Positions 29,999-40,083 of a DNA stretch of 64,000 nucleotides are shown one piece after another. The notes beneath the pieces are model-generated. The model worked only from the letters and a program-made list of their open reading frames with translations. It was not told the origin of the DNA and did no database searches. Numbering within the stretch: position 1 is the stretch's first letter; every line of letters begins with the position of its first letter. The position numbers and the translations under genes were made by a program. This stretch comes from Bacteroidales bacterium (GTDB lineage: Bacteria; Bacteroidota; Bacteroidia; Bacteroidales; VadinHA17): the NCBI GenBank assembly GCA_017999895.1, contig JAGNKY010000006.1, positions 101,771-165,770 of the forward strand, written 5' to 3'.

Positions 29999-31393
29999 AT
30001 GTCGGAAAAACAGAGAACACTTGGACGCGATATAAGCCTTAACGGTAAGGGACTTCATACGGGTTTAAATGTAAAAATGACATTTAAACCGGCACCTGCC
30101 AATTTTGGCTATAAGTTCTGCAGAGTTGATCTTCCCGGAAAGCCCGTAATTGAAGCTATTGCCGATTATGTTACTGAAGCCACTCGCGGGACTACCATTT
30201 CATATAATGGAGTATCGGTTGCAACTATTGAACATGTCATGGCTGCCTTGTATGGCATGCAGATTGATAATGCGCTTATAGAAATCGACGGACCTGAGGC
30301 TCCAATTATGACTGGTTCCTCAGAGAAATTTGTGGAAGCTATTAAAGAAGCCGGCGTAGTTGAAATGAAGGAGGAAATAAACTATTTTGATGTAAAACAG
30401 AAAATAGCATTTTCTGATGAAGAGCGAGGGATTGACCTCATAGTTTATCCGGATGACCATTTAAGTATAAATGTTTTGATTGATTACAATTCAAAAATAC
30501 TCGGGAACCAATATGCTATTCTCGATTCTATCGACCAATTTGAAAAGGAAATTAGCAGATGTCGTACATTTGTTTTTTTCCATGAACTGGAGCCTCTTTT
30601 TAAGGCAGGTATGATAAAGGGAGGTGACCTCGACAATGCAATTGTCATTCTTGAGGAAGAAGCATCACAGGAAGAATTCAATCGTATTGCAAAGCTGTTC
30701 AACCGACCGGGTATCAACGGTCATAAAGCTGGCATACTCAACAACACTGATCTTATATTTCCAAATGAACCTGCACGACATAAATTGCTCGATTTAATAG
30801 GAGATCTTGCACTTGTTGGTCAGCCTATCAGAGGGAAAGTAGTAGCTACACGACCCGGCCACTATGCCAATACTAAATTTGCAAAAATTATACGACAGGA
30901 AATAAAAAAATCTCTTTCAAAAAAGAATATACCTGAATATGACCCAACTATACCTCCGGTTTACAATATTCAGCAGGTTAAAAATAAGCTGCCACACAGA
31001 TATCCATTTTTACTTGTCGACAAAATAGTTCATCTTGATCAAACAACAGTGGTTGGAGTTAAAAATGTTACAGGTAATGAAGCATTTTTTCAAGGTCACT
31101 TCCCTGAGGAGCCGGTAATGCCCGGCGTACTTATTATTGAAGCTCTCGCTCAAACGGGCGGTTTACTTGTCCTGAGTGGAGTGGATGAACCGGAGAAATA
31201 TTCCACTTATTTTCTTAAGATTGATAAAGTTAAATTCAAACATAAAGTTGTACCTGGAGATACTCTTATCCTGAAACTGGAACTTACTGAACCTATAAGA
31301 CGAGGTATAGTTGCAATGTATGCTCAGGCATTTGTAGGCAATACACTTGTTGTTGAAGGTGAAATGGTTGCCCAGGTTATCAAAAACAAATGA
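29999..31393 (+). CDS. lpxC-fabZ: Bifunctional LpxC deacetylase / FabZ dehydratase fusion
   Basis: Two enzymes in one chain of 464 residues. The N-terminal part (1-300) is UDP-3-O-acyl-GlcNAc deacetylase, the committed zinc-dependent lipid A step: zinc ligands lie in IEHVMAAL (about H79) and RHKLLD (about 260-264), and the general acid is the His in RPGHYANT (about 286). The C-terminal part (from about 320) is beta-hydroxyacyl-ACP dehydratase: LPHRYPFLLVD carries the catalytic His and GHFPEEPVMPGVLIIEA the catalytic Glu. ATG 29999 is preferred to GTG 29990 because MSEKQRT matches relatives. Such fusions are typical of Bacteroidota. Confidence 0.95.
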   Translation: MSEKQRTLGRDISLNGKGLHTGLNVKMTFKPAPANFGYKFCRVDLPGKPVIEAIADYVTEATRGTTISYNGVSVATIEHVMAALYGMQIDNALIEIDGPEAPIMTGSSEKFVEAIKEAGVVEMKEEINYFDVKQKIAFSDEERGIDLIVYPDDHLSINVLIDYNSKILGNQYAILDSIDQFEKEISRCRTFVFFHELEPLFKAGMIKGGDLDNAIVILEEEASQEEFNRIAKLFNRPGINGHKAGILNNTDLIFPNEPARHKLLDLIGDLALVGQPIRGKVVATRPGHYANTKFAKIIRQEIKKSLSKKNIPEYDPTIPPVYNIQQVKNKLPHRYPFLLVDKIVHLDQTTVVGVKNVTGNEAFFQGHFPEEPVMPGVLIIEALAQTGGLLVLSGVDEPEKYSTYFLKIDKVKFKHKVVPGDTLILKLELTEPIRRGIVAMYAQAFVGNTLVVEGEMVAQVIKNK

Positions 31394-31409
31394 AGTTGAT
31401 ATGGTATCA

Positions 31410-32198
31410 ATGATTTCGAATCTGGCCTATGTAAACCCCAATGCCGTTCTGGGAGAAAATGTAATCATAGAACCTTTTGCGTACATTGCAGGCAACGTAA
31501 CTATTGACGACGGAACATGGGTAGGACCTCACGGAGTTGTAATGGAAGGAGCAAGAATTGGAAAGAATTGCAGAATATTTCCTGATGCCGTTATTTCAGG
31601 CATACCTCAGGATCTTAAATTTCGGGGAGAAGAAACAATTGTTGAAATCGGAGATAATACAACAATAAGAGAGGGTGCAACAGTAAATAGAGGAACGGCA
31701 GCTGTCGGGAAAACAGTCATAGGCGAAAACTGCCTTATTATGGCCTGCGCACATATTGGGCACGACTGTCAGATAGGTAATAATTGTATAATTGGAAATG
31801 CAGCGGGACTGGCAGGAGAGGTAAGAGTCGACGATTGGGCTATACTGAGCGGCGGAGCCCTTGTTCATCAGTTTTCAAGAATTGGCGGACATGTTATTAT
31901 TGGCGGTGGCGGAAAGGTAAGAATTGACGTGCCACCGTTCATAAAAGCCGATAGGGAACCTCTGGCATACATGGGTGTAAATGTGGTTGGCCTTACCAGA
32001 AGAGGGTTTACAAAAGAAAGAATAGAAGAGATACATAATATTTATAGAGCTATCTATCAAAACGGTATGAATACTTCAAAGGCACTGGAGTTTGTCGAAA
32101 AGAATTTCAAACCCTCCCCCGACAGGGATTATATCATCGAATTCTTCAGAAATTCGGAACGCGGGGTAATCAGAGGCCCGAGATTGCTAAAGGAATAA
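31410..32198 (+). CDS. lpxA: Acyl-ACP--UDP-N-acetylglucosamine O-acyltransferase
   Basis: First lipid A enzyme: it moves a hydroxyacyl chain from ACP to the 3-OH of UDP-GlcNAc. Hexapeptide repeats run from about residue 5 to 185, followed by a helical C-terminal domain. H118 in CAHIGHDC corresponds to the catalytic His of E. coli LpxA. The frame is open into the end of lpxC-fabZ, but the start MISNLAYVNP at 31410 gives 262 residues and matches the family. Another ATG at 31401 would add three residues. It lies 16 bases after lpxC-fabZ. Confidence 0.94.
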   Translation: MISNLAYVNPNAVLGENVIIEPFAYIAGNVTIDDGTWVGPHGVVMEGARIGKNCRIFPDAVISGIPQDLKFRGEETIVEIGDNTTIREGATVNRGTAAVGKTVIGENCLIMACAHIGHDCQIGNNCIIGNAAGLAGEVRVDDWAILSGGALVHQFSRIGGHVIIGGGGKVRIDVPPFIKADREPLAYMGVNVVGLTRRGFTKERIEEIHNIYRAIYQNGMNTSKALEFVEKNFKPSPDRDYIIEFFRNSERGVIRGPRLLKE

Positions 32199-32219
32199 TA
32201 ATACTTTTTTGGACTAAAA

Positions 32220-34337
32220 TCAATATATTATATAGTGGCCCGAAAGAGCTCCATTATAATATTGCAGCCATACTGAGGCTGTATTGCCTGAATTATCGTT
32301 ATAGCCGAAATGTATTTCAAAACCGGCCACGCTTTCGATATTTGCAGATATGATAGTACCGCCATAACCAATAGCAAATACTCCTGAATTTCCTGTCGTT
32401 GATGCTCCCTCTTGTTTAAGACACCAGTAGCTGCAATTTTTTGAGCCGTTGTTTCTGATTTCAATAATTGCATCTTTCTGAAGCCAGTTTAAAACAACAT
32501 TGCCGTTATCGAGAGTTAAAATTGGGCTGTCCCCGGTAAGAAATATCCTTCCCATGCTCATTCCGTTGATTTTTCCTGTAACGTCTCCTGCAACATTGCC
32601 GGTAACATTTCCTGAAAGGTTGCCGGTAACATTGCCGGTCAGGTTGCCCGTTACCGGTGCCGATACCGATCCGGCAGTTAAATTGCCGGTTATCTCTGCA
32701 TCACCTCCAACGTTAAGTGTTTTATTTATGGTCGTTGTATTGATGCCCACTTTTTTGTCTAAAAAGTCGCCATAAATCAGCGGGGGATTTACTGATGAAT
32801 TGGCAATATAGAGCTTGTTACTGCCTGTTTCGCTATATCCGGCTCTATATCCAAGCAGAACATTGCCGCTGCCGTCTGCATTGTTATATCCGGCCATATA
32901 ACCTATAGCAAGATTATTGTCTCCGTTTGTAATATGATATCCGGCTTTATTTCCCATAAATACGTTATTTAAGGCATTAACCTCGGGCCGGTAAGGATTT
33001 TGTCCATCATCTCTGCTTCTTCCTGCATCAATTCCCACAAAAGTGTTACCCTGTCCGTTATCGAGCCAGTAACCTGCATTTGTTCCTATAAATACATTAT
33101 CCCTGCTGTTTCGTATCTGGTATCCCGAGTTAATTCCCATAAATGTGTTGAACGAACCGCCCCATCCGGAAGCATTGATATTTGTGCCTGCATTAGTGCC
33201 GATCATTATGTTGTATTCCTGGTTTGTGTGGTTATATCCTGCCGATGAGCCTATAAGAGTGTTATGATTGCCTGTTGTCAGTTTGAAACCTGCTAAATCA
33301 CCTATGATAATATTATTATTGCCTATGGTAATTGAGCTGTCGGCAAGATGGCCGATTATTGTGTTCGATTGTCCTGTGGTCAGATTATGTGCTGCTTTGT
33401 AACCAAGGACAGAGTTATAAAGCCCTGTAGTTACTTTTGAGCCCGAACCCTGGCCTATGAAGTAATTTTTTGGGGTAATATCGAGGAAATTCCCGGTTCC
33501 GGTTCCTTTACTCTGGTCGAATCCGCCAATAGCAAAACCTCCTTTTGAAGCTTTCCCCGACGAGTTACTTACATAAATTCTTGTGCTGTCTTCGGTAACC
33601 CGCATATATTCCTGAGGCTTGCTTTTACTCTGGTTGAAGCTGCCGATTGCAAAGCCGCCTTTTACAGCTTTACCGGAGTTATCTATATAAATTCTGATAC
33701 TGTCGGAAGTAACCCTCATATATTCCTGAGATTCACCTTTAGTCTGATCAAAACTGCCAATAGCAAATCCGCCCTTTAAACCCTTTGCACCGTCGCCTAC
33801 ATTTACTCGTACTCCCTCATTATAAACAGCAAACACTGTATTTCCCAGGTTGTTTTTTACCTCGAAAAGTGCCTCATCCATATCCGCCGTTTCTCCTTTT
33901 ATGGAAAGTTTATCAAGGCCGCTTATGTCCTGGGCTACAAATGCATACGGTACCGACAGCAATTCTGACGACCCCATAACCTGCCATTCCTTGTTCCAGT
34001 AAACGCTTGTCCGGATGAAAAGAGGCTGAACTGTCCAGTCAATATCCGAAAAACTGCCGGTTACAGGTGTGGCAAGAGGATCGCCAACCATAAGCTGAAA
34101 AAGTCCGAAAGAATTTGTCGTTACACTATATTGAGCTTCATATACAACTATCGGTGGCTCGACATTTGTGAGAATTCCTATACGTACTTTAAGTTCGGTT
34201 TCGGGGATTACCTCCCCGGCAGCATCACGGGCCACAGCCTGATAATTTATACCCTGAGGAACCTGAGCCTGAAGCGTGAATAAAAAAATGAAAAATAATA
34301 GTGAGAGAAATCCTGCTTTTAAAATAAAATTTTTCAT
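32220..34337 (-). CDS. Secreted repeat protein with YadA-head-like and Gly-Asn repeats
   Basis: Probable surface-exposed fibre or adhesin of 705 residues. A signal peptide is seen (MKNF start, hydrophobic core residues 8-22, cleavage after QAQ). Residues about 25-135 form a domain found in many Bacteroidota surface proteins (VPQGINYQAVARD). Three 32-39-residue repeats begin KGGFAIG, at about 183-290. Next come some ten YadA-head-like repeats of the NTxIGxxAGxxxT type (about 300-500), then a run of tetrapeptides of the form GN(L/V)(T/S) near 545-580, and a 110-residue C-terminal domain. No type IX C-terminal sorting signal or endosialidase chaperone is recognised. The ATG at 34337 is used because it begins the signal peptide. 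It has no operon partner. Confidence 0.75.
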   Translation of the reverse strand: MKNFILKAGFLSLLFFIFLFTLQAQVPQGINYQAVARDAAGEVIPETELKVRIGILTNVEPPIVVYEAQYSVTTNSFGLFQLMVGDPLATPVTGSFSDIDWTVQPLFIRTSVYWNKEWQVMGSSELLSVPYAFVAQDISGLDKLSIKGETADMDEALFEVKNNLGNTVFAVYNEGVRVNVGDGAKGLKGGFAIGSFDQTKGESQEYMRVTSDSIRIYIDNSGKAVKGGFAIGSFNQSKSKPQEYMRVTEDSTRIYVSNSSGKASKGGFAIGGFDQSKGTGTGNFLDITPKNYFIGQGSGSKVTTGLYNSVLGYKAAHNLTTGQSNTIIGHLADSSITIGNNNIIIGDLAGFKLTTGNHNTLIGSSAGYNHTNQEYNIMIGTNAGTNINASGWGGSFNTFMGINSGYQIRNSRDNVFIGTNAGYWLDNGQGNTFVGIDAGRSRDDGQNPYRPEVNALNNVFMGNKAGYHITNGDNNLAIGYMAGYNNADGSGNVLLGYRAGYSETGSNKLYIANSSVNPPLIYGDFLDKKVGINTTTINKTLNVGGDAEITGNLTAGSVSAPVTGNLTGNVTGNLSGNVTGNVAGDVTGKINGMSMGRIFLTGDSPILTLDNGNVVLNWLQKDAIIEIRNNGSKNCSYWCLKQEGASTTGNSGVFAIGYGGTIISANIESVAGFEIHFGYNDNSGNTASVWLQYYNGALSGHYIIY

Positions 34338-34686
34338 AATAATAGAGCTTTTTGAAACTTTTAATAAAGATATTTCATGCTCCGGAAATAAACAAACATT
34401 TTTGACTAAAGCCATTAAATCTTATGTTATTGTCAGTCGAAAGATGATGTAATAAAAAAGTGTTTTTCATGGCAAGCAAGAAAATTTTATTAGGGTATCT
34501 TTTCCCAAAAACAGTTTCTGTAAAAAATCAGTTACAGGATAGCATCAATTGTTGTAATAATAAATTTCAGTGTATATTACAGATATTTTATAATTTTGCA
34601 TGCTTATTTAGATTAGTTCTAATTAACAAAAGTGTAGCCGGTTTGTTTTACTTTAGAAGCATTGACATTTTTCATGAAGCATAATT
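34338..34686. other. Divergent intergenic region before sufB
   Basis: A near -7 box for the surface protein (minus-strand TATCTTTA, 34365-34372) and an exact one for suf (34591-34598) lie here. A 74-codon frame at 34460-34684 has no family resemblance and is taken as chance. Nothing else is seen. Confidence 0.5.
34591..34598 (+). promoter_or_regulatory. Putative -7 box of the suf operon
   Basis: TAATTTTG fits TAnnTTTG, 89 bases before sufB. The -33 region is weak. No Fe-S regulator site is recognised. Confidence 0.4.
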
Positions 34687-36135
34687 ATGCCTGAAAAGAA
34701 TAACAACATAATACATGAGGTTACTTCCGGGGAATATAAGTACGGGTTCTATACCGATGTTGAGACGGATAAGATACCTAAAGGTCTGAATGAAGACATA
34801 ATAAAGCTTATTTCATTTAAAAAGGGAGAGCCCGACTGGCTCCTGGATTTCAGGTTAAAATCATTCCGTCACTGGCAGACGATGAATATGCCGAAATGGG
34901 CCAATCTTAAAATTCCTGAAATTGACTATCAGGATATAATATATTATGCTGCCCCAAAGAAACGTTCTGCAAGTGGAGACATAAATGAAATAGATCCTGA
35001 ACTTAAAAAGACTTTTGACAAGCTTGGAATTCCTCTTGAGGAACAAAAAGTCCTGAGCGGTGTTGCAGTTGATGCTGTTATGGATAGTATATCTGTCAAG
35101 ACTACCTTTAGAGAAACTCTTGCAGAAATGGGTATTATTTTTTGTTCATTCAGTGAAGCTGTGCACAAATATCCTGAACTTGTAAGAAAATACATGGGTT
35201 CGGTTGTGCCTTTTACCGACAATTTTTTTGCCGCTCTTAACTCTGCAGTCTTCAGCGACGGATCTTTTTGTTATATCCCTAAGGGAGTTAAGTGCCCTAT
35301 GGAACTCTCAACCTATTTCAGGATAAATTCAGCAAATAGCGGCCAGTTTGAAAGAACTCTTATTATTGCCGACGAGGAAAGTTATGTTAGCTATATGGAA
35401 GGATGCACTGCTCCGATGAGAGATGAAAATCAGCTTCATGCAGCCATAGTGGAGATAATCGCAGAAAAAAATGCAGAGGTTAAATATTCAACAGTTCAGA
35501 ACTGGTATCCTGGCGACAAAGAAGGCAGGGGAGGAATTTTTAATTTTGTCACAAAAAGAGGTATCTGTAAAGGTGATAATTCGAAGATTTCATGGACACA
35601 GGTTGAAACAGGTTCTTCAATAACATGGAAATATCCTTCTTGTATTTTGAAAGGAGATAATTCAATAGGTGAGTTTTATTCGGTAGCTGTTACAAACCAT
35701 TTTCAACAGGCAGATACCGGAACAAAAATGATTCATATCGGGAAAAATACAAGAAGCACCATAGTTTCGAAGGGAATTTCAGCAGGAATGGGTCAGAACA
35801 GTTACAGAGGGCTTGTAAAAATTCTTAAGAATGCGGAGAATGCAAGGAATTATTCACAGTGCAATTCACTTTTACTGGGAGATAAATGTGGAGCCCATAC
35901 TTTTCCGACAATAGAAGTTGAAAATCCTTCGGCAACTGTTGAGCATGAAGCAATAACTTCAAAAATCGGAGAAGACCAGATTTTTTATTGTAATCAACGT
36001 GGAATTCCTACAGAAGATGCTGTGGGACTTATTGTTAATGGATACGCAAAGGAAATTATTAGTAAACTGCCGATGGAGTTTGCTGTAGAAGCCCAAAAGC
36101 TTCTCCAGATAAGCCTCGAAGGCAGTGTTGGATGA
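34687..36135 (+). CDS. sufB: Fe-S cluster assembly scaffold SufB
   Basis: Scaffold of the SufBC2D complex on which Fe-S clusters are built. The 482-residue protein keeps the long beta-helix core with segments such as [31 protein letters not shown] and the C-terminal [17 protein letters not shown] followed by [16 protein letters not shown]. It is the first gene of sufBCDSE. Spacing to sufC is 27 bases. A DUF59 gene follows the cluster, which fits a SUF-type assembly role. Confidence 0.96.
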   Translation: MPEKNNNIIHEVTSGEYKYGFYTDVETDKIPKGLNEDIIKLISFKKGEPDWLLDFRLKSFRHWQTMNMPKWANLKIPEIDYQDIIYYAAPKKRSASGDINEIDPELKKTFDKLGIPLEEQKVLSGVAVDAVMDSISVKTTFRETLAEMGIIFCSFSEAVHKYPELVRKYMGSVVPFTDNFFAALNSAVFSDGSFCYIPKGVKCPMELSTYFRINSANSGQFERTLIIADEESYVSYMEGCTAPMRDENQLHAAIVEIIAEKNAEVKYSTVQNWYPGDKEGRGGIFNFVTKRGICKGDNSKISWTQVETGSSITWKYPSCILKGDNSIGEFYSVAVTNHFQQADTGTKMIHIGKNTRSTIVSKGISAGMGQNSYRGLVKILKNAENARNYSQCNSLLLGDKCGAHTFPTIEVENPSATVEHEAITSKIGEDQIFYCNQRGIPTEDAVGLIVNGYAKEIISKLPMEFAVEAQKLLQISLEGSVG

Positions 36136-36162
36136 TAATTATATAATTATAAATAGTGTATT

Positions 36163-36918
36163 ATGCTCAGTATTAAAAATTTAAGAGCATCTATAGAGGG
36201 TAAGGAGATATTGAAAGGAATCAACCTCGAAGTGAAAGAGGGAGAGATTCATGCTATTATGGGACCTAATGGCTCTGGGAAAAGTACTCTTGCAGCAGTT
36301 CTTGCCGGAAGAAACATTGTTGAAGTAAAAGAGGGAACAGTAACATGGTATGGCAGAAATCTTCTTGAGATGAGCCCTGAGGAAAGAGCATGGGAAGGTA
36401 TCTTTCTTTGTTTCCAATATCCTGTAGAAATACCTGGAGTAAGTATGGTGAACTTCCTCAAAACTGCTGTTAATGAACACAGAAAACATAAAGGGCTTGA
36501 ACCATTATCGTCGTCCGACTTTCTAAAACTGATGCGTGAAAAAAAAGAGCTTGTTGGAATCGATTCCAAACTCGCCAATCGCTCCGTTAACGAAGGTTTT
36601 TCAGGAGGAGAGAAAAAGAAAAACGAAATTTTCCAGATGGCTATATTGGAACCAAAACTCGCCATTCTCGACGAAACTGACTCGGGCCTCGATATAGATG
36701 CTCTTAAAATTGTGGCAAATGGCGTCAACCTTTTAAAAAGACCGGATAATGCAACAATTGTCATTACACATTATCAGCGACTCCTCGATTATATCATACC
36801 CGATTTTGTGCATGTACTTTACGACGGGAGAATAGTAAAGTCGGCCGGTAAGGAGCTGGCTCTCGAACTTGAAAAACAAGGATATGAATGGATAAAAAAT
36901 GAGGTCGAAAAAAGTTAA
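36163..36918 (+). CDS. sufC: Fe-S assembly ATPase SufC
   Basis: ABC-type ATPase that drives conformational change in SufB-SufD. Walker A is MGPNGSGKST (about residues 30-39), the Q-loop FQYPVEIPGV and the signature FSGGEKKKNEIFQM are as in SufC, with Walker B LAILDETDSGLD. Length 251 is normal. There is no membrane domain, which sets it apart from transport ATPases. Confidence 0.96.
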   Translation: MLSIKNLRASIEGKEILKGINLEVKEGEIHAIMGPNGSGKSTLAAVLAGRNIVEVKEGTVTWYGRNLLEMSPEERAWEGIFLCFQYPVEIPGVSMVNFLKTAVNEHRKHKGLEPLSSSDFLKLMREKKELVGIDSKLANRSVNEGFSGGEKKKNEIFQMAILEPKLAILDETDSGLDIDALKIVANGVNLLKRPDNATIVITHYQRLLDYIIPDFVHVLYDGRIVKSAGKELALELEKQGYEWIKNEVEKS

Positions 36919-36923
36919 CCGCA

Positions 36924-38282
36924 ATGGAAGCCCAGACTAAATTAACAGATAAATATTACAGACTCTATAAAGATAATGTTTCAAGGATTAAATCATCATC
37001 TTTTCCTCTTTTTAATTCTATCAGGGAAGAATCAATAAACAGATTCGCAAGTGTCGGAATTCCCACAAAAAAGGATGAAGCTTATAGATATACTGACCTT
37101 GCAACATTTTTTGATTATGATTATAAAAATTTATTTATTCCAGGTCCAGATGATTTTGCAAAGGCCGAAAAATTCAGTTGCAGCATTAAAGATCTCGATT
37201 CATACGGAATAATCCTTTTTAATGGTTTCTTTCCTCCTGTAAATAATAATTTAAATGAATTACCCGGAGATGTATGGTTAGGAAGCCTTACAGAAGCTGC
37301 AAAAAAATTTCCCTCCCTGATTGAAGAACATTTTGGCAAATATGTCCGTATTGAGAATGACGGGCTTATTTCTCTTAATTCGGCAATGGCATTCGACGGG
37401 GTATTTGTTTATGTTCCTGACGGTACGAATCTAAACAAACCAATTCAGTTAATTAACTTTGTTGATTCTGAAGCCGATATTTTTAACCAAAACCGCAATT
37501 TGATTATTGCAGGCAAAAATTCATCTTTCAGTCTGATTATTTGTGATCATGCATTATCCTCAGGCCATTTGCTTACTAACAGTATAACGGAAGTATATGT
37601 AGATGAAAATGCAAGATTCGATATTATTAGAGTACAAAACGAACATAATAATGCTTATAAAATAATCAATACATTTATTTGCCAGCAACGTAACTCAGTT
37701 GTTTATTCAAACAACATCACTCTTCATGGCGGGTTGGTTCGTAATAGCACGAGCAGTTATCTTAATGGAGAAAGGGCAGAATGCAATTTTCATGGGCTTC
37801 ACCTTTCCGATAAAAATCAACACGTTGATAATTATGTCAGTGTAGAGCATCTTTCTCCAAACTGTACAAGTAATCAGCTTTTTAAAGGTGTACTCGATGA
37901 AAAAGCCACAGGTGCTTTCACCGGAAGAGTTTATGTTTCAAAAGGAGCACAAGGCACTTCCGCCTATCAGAAAACAAGCAGTATCATTCTTACACCCGAT
38001 GCAAGAATGAATGCCAGGCCACAACTCGAAATATTCGCCAATGATATTAAATGTAGCCATGGAGCAACAGTGGGGCAGCTCGATGAAAATGCAATGTTTT
38101 ACATGCAATCGAGAGGTATAAGCCGAAATGAAGCAAGGAGGATGCTGATGTTTGCATTTGCCGATGAAGTTATAAAAGGCATTCCGGCTAAACCATTGCG
38201 TAAAAGAATGGACGAACTTGTAATGCAACGACTTAGAGGAGAACTTACAAGATGTGCATTATGCATGATAAAGTGCAGCTAA
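36924..38282 (+). CDS. sufD: Fe-S assembly protein SufD
   Basis: Partner of SufB in the SufBC2D scaffold. The 452-residue sequence has the family core with ECNFHGLHL, KGVLDEKATGAFTGRVYV and a C-terminal segment ANDIKCSHGATVGQLDENAMFYMQSRG. The last ten residues form a Cys-rich tail, RCALCMIKCS. It begins 5 bases after sufC. Confidence 0.95.
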   Translation: MEAQTKLTDKYYRLYKDNVSRIKSSSFPLFNSIREESINRFASVGIPTKKDEAYRYTDLATFFDYDYKNLFIPGPDDFAKAEKFSCSIKDLDSYGIILFNGFFPPVNNNLNELPGDVWLGSLTEAAKKFPSLIEEHFGKYVRIENDGLISLNSAMAFDGVFVYVPDGTNLNKPIQLINFVDSEADIFNQNRNLIIAGKNSSFSLIICDHALSSGHLLTNSITEVYVDENARFDIIRVQNEHNNAYKIINTFICQQRNSVVYSNNITLHGGLVRNSTSSYLNGERAECNFHGLHLSDKNQHVDNYVSVEHLSPNCTSNQLFKGVLDEKATGAFTGRVYVSKGAQGTSAYQKTSSIILTPDARMNARPQLEIFANDIKCSHGATVGQLDENAMFYMQSRGISRNEARRMLMFAFADEVIKGIPAKPLRKRMDELVMQRLRGELTRCALCMIKCS

Positions 38283-38303
38283 CCCGGGTTAAAAAACAAT
38301 ATA

Positions 38304-39521
38304 GTGAAAGATATTCTAAATATTAGAAATGATTTCCCCATATTTAAACGAGAGGTTTATGGTAAAAAACTTGTTTACTTTGACAATGCTGCAACAACAC
38401 AAAAACCTGAATGCGTCATTGATGCCGTTGATGAAGTTTATAAGCGCTACAATGCAAATGTTCATAGAGGGGTTCATTTTTTGAGCGATATGGTTTCCGA
38501 AGCCTATGAGAATGCCAGAGAAAAGGTGAGATCGTTTATAAATGCTGAGAAAAAAGAAGAAATAATTTTTACTTCGGGAACAACAGGTTCAATAAATGCA
38601 GTGGCCTTCTCATTTGGAGAAAAATATGTAACGGCAGGTGACGAAATTCTTATAAGTAACCTCGAACACCATTCAAATATCGTTCCCTGGCAGATGCTGT
38701 GCGAACGCAAAGGCGCAAAACTAAAAATTATTCCTGTCAATGATAACGGAGAAATAATTCTTGAAGAATATCTTAAGTTGCTCACCGAAAAAACAAAGAT
38801 TGTGGCAGTGACTCAGGTGTCAAATGCGCTTGGAGTGACTGTTCCGGTAAAAGAAATAATTAATGCCGCTCATAATTTTAACATACCTGTTCTTGTTGAC
38901 GGGGCTCAGGGCATACCCCATCGACCAGCCGATGTAAGAAACATAGGGTGTGATTTTTATGTTTTTTCAGGACATAAGATTTATGCACCTGCAGGAATAG
39001 GGGTGCTTTATGGAAAGGAAAGATATCTAGATGAAATGCCTCCTTACCAGGGTGGAGGAGACATGATAGAAAAAGTGACTTTTGAAAAGACTATTTATAA
39101 CGGTCTCCCTTTCAAATTTGAGGCCGGCACAACAAATTTCCCCGGTGCAATAGGACTTGGCAGAGCTATTGATTATATTATCGAAACTGGAATTGAAGAA
39201 ATTTTCGCTCGCGAGAACGAACTTTTGCGATATGCCACTGAAAAACTATCTGAAAACGACAAGATTAAAATAATTGGAAATAGTGAAAACAAAATTTCAA
39301 TTATTTCTTTTATCATTAAAGGAATTCACCAATACGACGCCGGGATGATACTCGATAAGCTTGGAATTGCTGTCAGAACAGGCCATCATTGTGCACAACC
39401 CCTTATGGATCGTATGGGAATAGACGGAACTATAAGAGCTTCATTATGCTTTTATAACACTTATGACGAGATTGATCTACTTGCAAACGGTGTTAAGAAA
39501 GTTATTGAAATGATATTATAA
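38304..39521 (+). CDS. sufS: Cysteine desulfurase SufS
   Basis: PLP enzyme that takes sulfur from cysteine for cluster assembly. The PLP lysine is in FSGHKIYAPAGIGVLYG (about K225) and the persulfide cysteine is in RTGHHCAQPLM (about C362). The start is GTG at 38304, the only start codon giving the normal N terminus (MKDILNIRNDFPIF). Length 405 is typical of the type II desulfurases. SufE, its sulfur acceptor, follows after 9 bases. Confidence 0.96.
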   Translation: MKDILNIRNDFPIFKREVYGKKLVYFDNAATTQKPECVIDAVDEVYKRYNANVHRGVHFLSDMVSEAYENAREKVRSFINAEKKEEIIFTSGTTGSINAVAFSFGEKYVTAGDEILISNLEHHSNIVPWQMLCERKGAKLKIIPVNDNGEIILEEYLKLLTEKTKIVAVTQVSNALGVTVPVKEIINAAHNFNIPVLVDGAQGIPHRPADVRNIGCDFYVFSGHKIYAPAGIGVLYGKERYLDEMPPYQGGGDMIEKVTFEKTIYNGLPFKFEAGTTNFPGAIGLGRAIDYIIETGIEEIFARENELLRYATEKLSENDKIKIIGNSENKISIISFIIKGIHQYDAGMILDKLGIAVRTGHHCAQPLMDRMGIDGTIRASLCFYNTYDEIDLLANGVKKVIEMIL

Positions 39522-39530
39522 TATTAATAT

Positions 39531-39965
39531 ATGACTATCAACGAAGCGCAGCAACAGATAGTGGATGAATTTTCGGAATTCGACGACTGGATGGATAAAT
39601 ATAGTCTTCTAATTGAAAAAGGGAGAGAACTCCCTCCATTAGATCCTTCGAAAAAAACAAATGAATATCTAATTGAAGGCTGTCAGTCGAAAGTGTGGCT
39701 TTACCCGGAATTCAAAGATGGAATAATTACTTTCAGCGCAGATAGCGATGCACTAATTACTAAAGGAATAATATCCCTTCTTATAAAAGTTTTGTCAGGT
39801 CACACTCCGGAAGAGATAAAAAACGCCGACTTATGGTTTATTGATAAAATAGGTTTGAGACAAAACCTGTCACCTACTCGCTCCAACGGTCTACTCGCCA
39901 TGATAAAACAAATGAAACTCTATGCTATGGCCTTTGAATTAAAAGGCAAAAATAATACGCCTTAG
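39531..39965 (+). CDS. sufE: Sulfur acceptor SufE
   Basis: Accepts persulfide sulfur from SufS and passes it to SufB. The active cysteine is in LIEGCQSKVWL (about C51). At 144 residues the length is normal. It closes the tight part of the operon; the next gene follows after a 118-base gap with no clear promoter. Confidence 0.95.
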   Translation: MTINEAQQQIVDEFSEFDDWMDKYSLLIEKGRELPPLDPSKKTNEYLIEGCQSKVWLYPEFKDGIITFSADSDALITKGIISLLIKVLSGHTPEEIKNADLWFIDKIGLRQNLSPTRSNGLLAMIKQMKLYAMAFELKGKNNTP

Positions 39966-40083
39966 TTTAATGGTCTTTTCCTTACTTAGAGAATATAAAA
40001 TGCAAAAGTATGTGGTTAAAATACTTTTTAGTAATTTCAGGTTTAAAACCATGTTTCGCCATTAACTATTAAAAACTTTAAAA

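Noticed and set aside
29990..31393. LpxC-FabZ fusion as a novel or assembly-made fusion
   Set aside because: Such fusions are a known trait of Bacteroidota and both active sites are intact.
34460..34684. 74-codon open frame before sufB
   Set aside because: It begins with a doubtful start, overlaps the suf promoter and resembles no family; AT-rich gaps produce such frames by chance.
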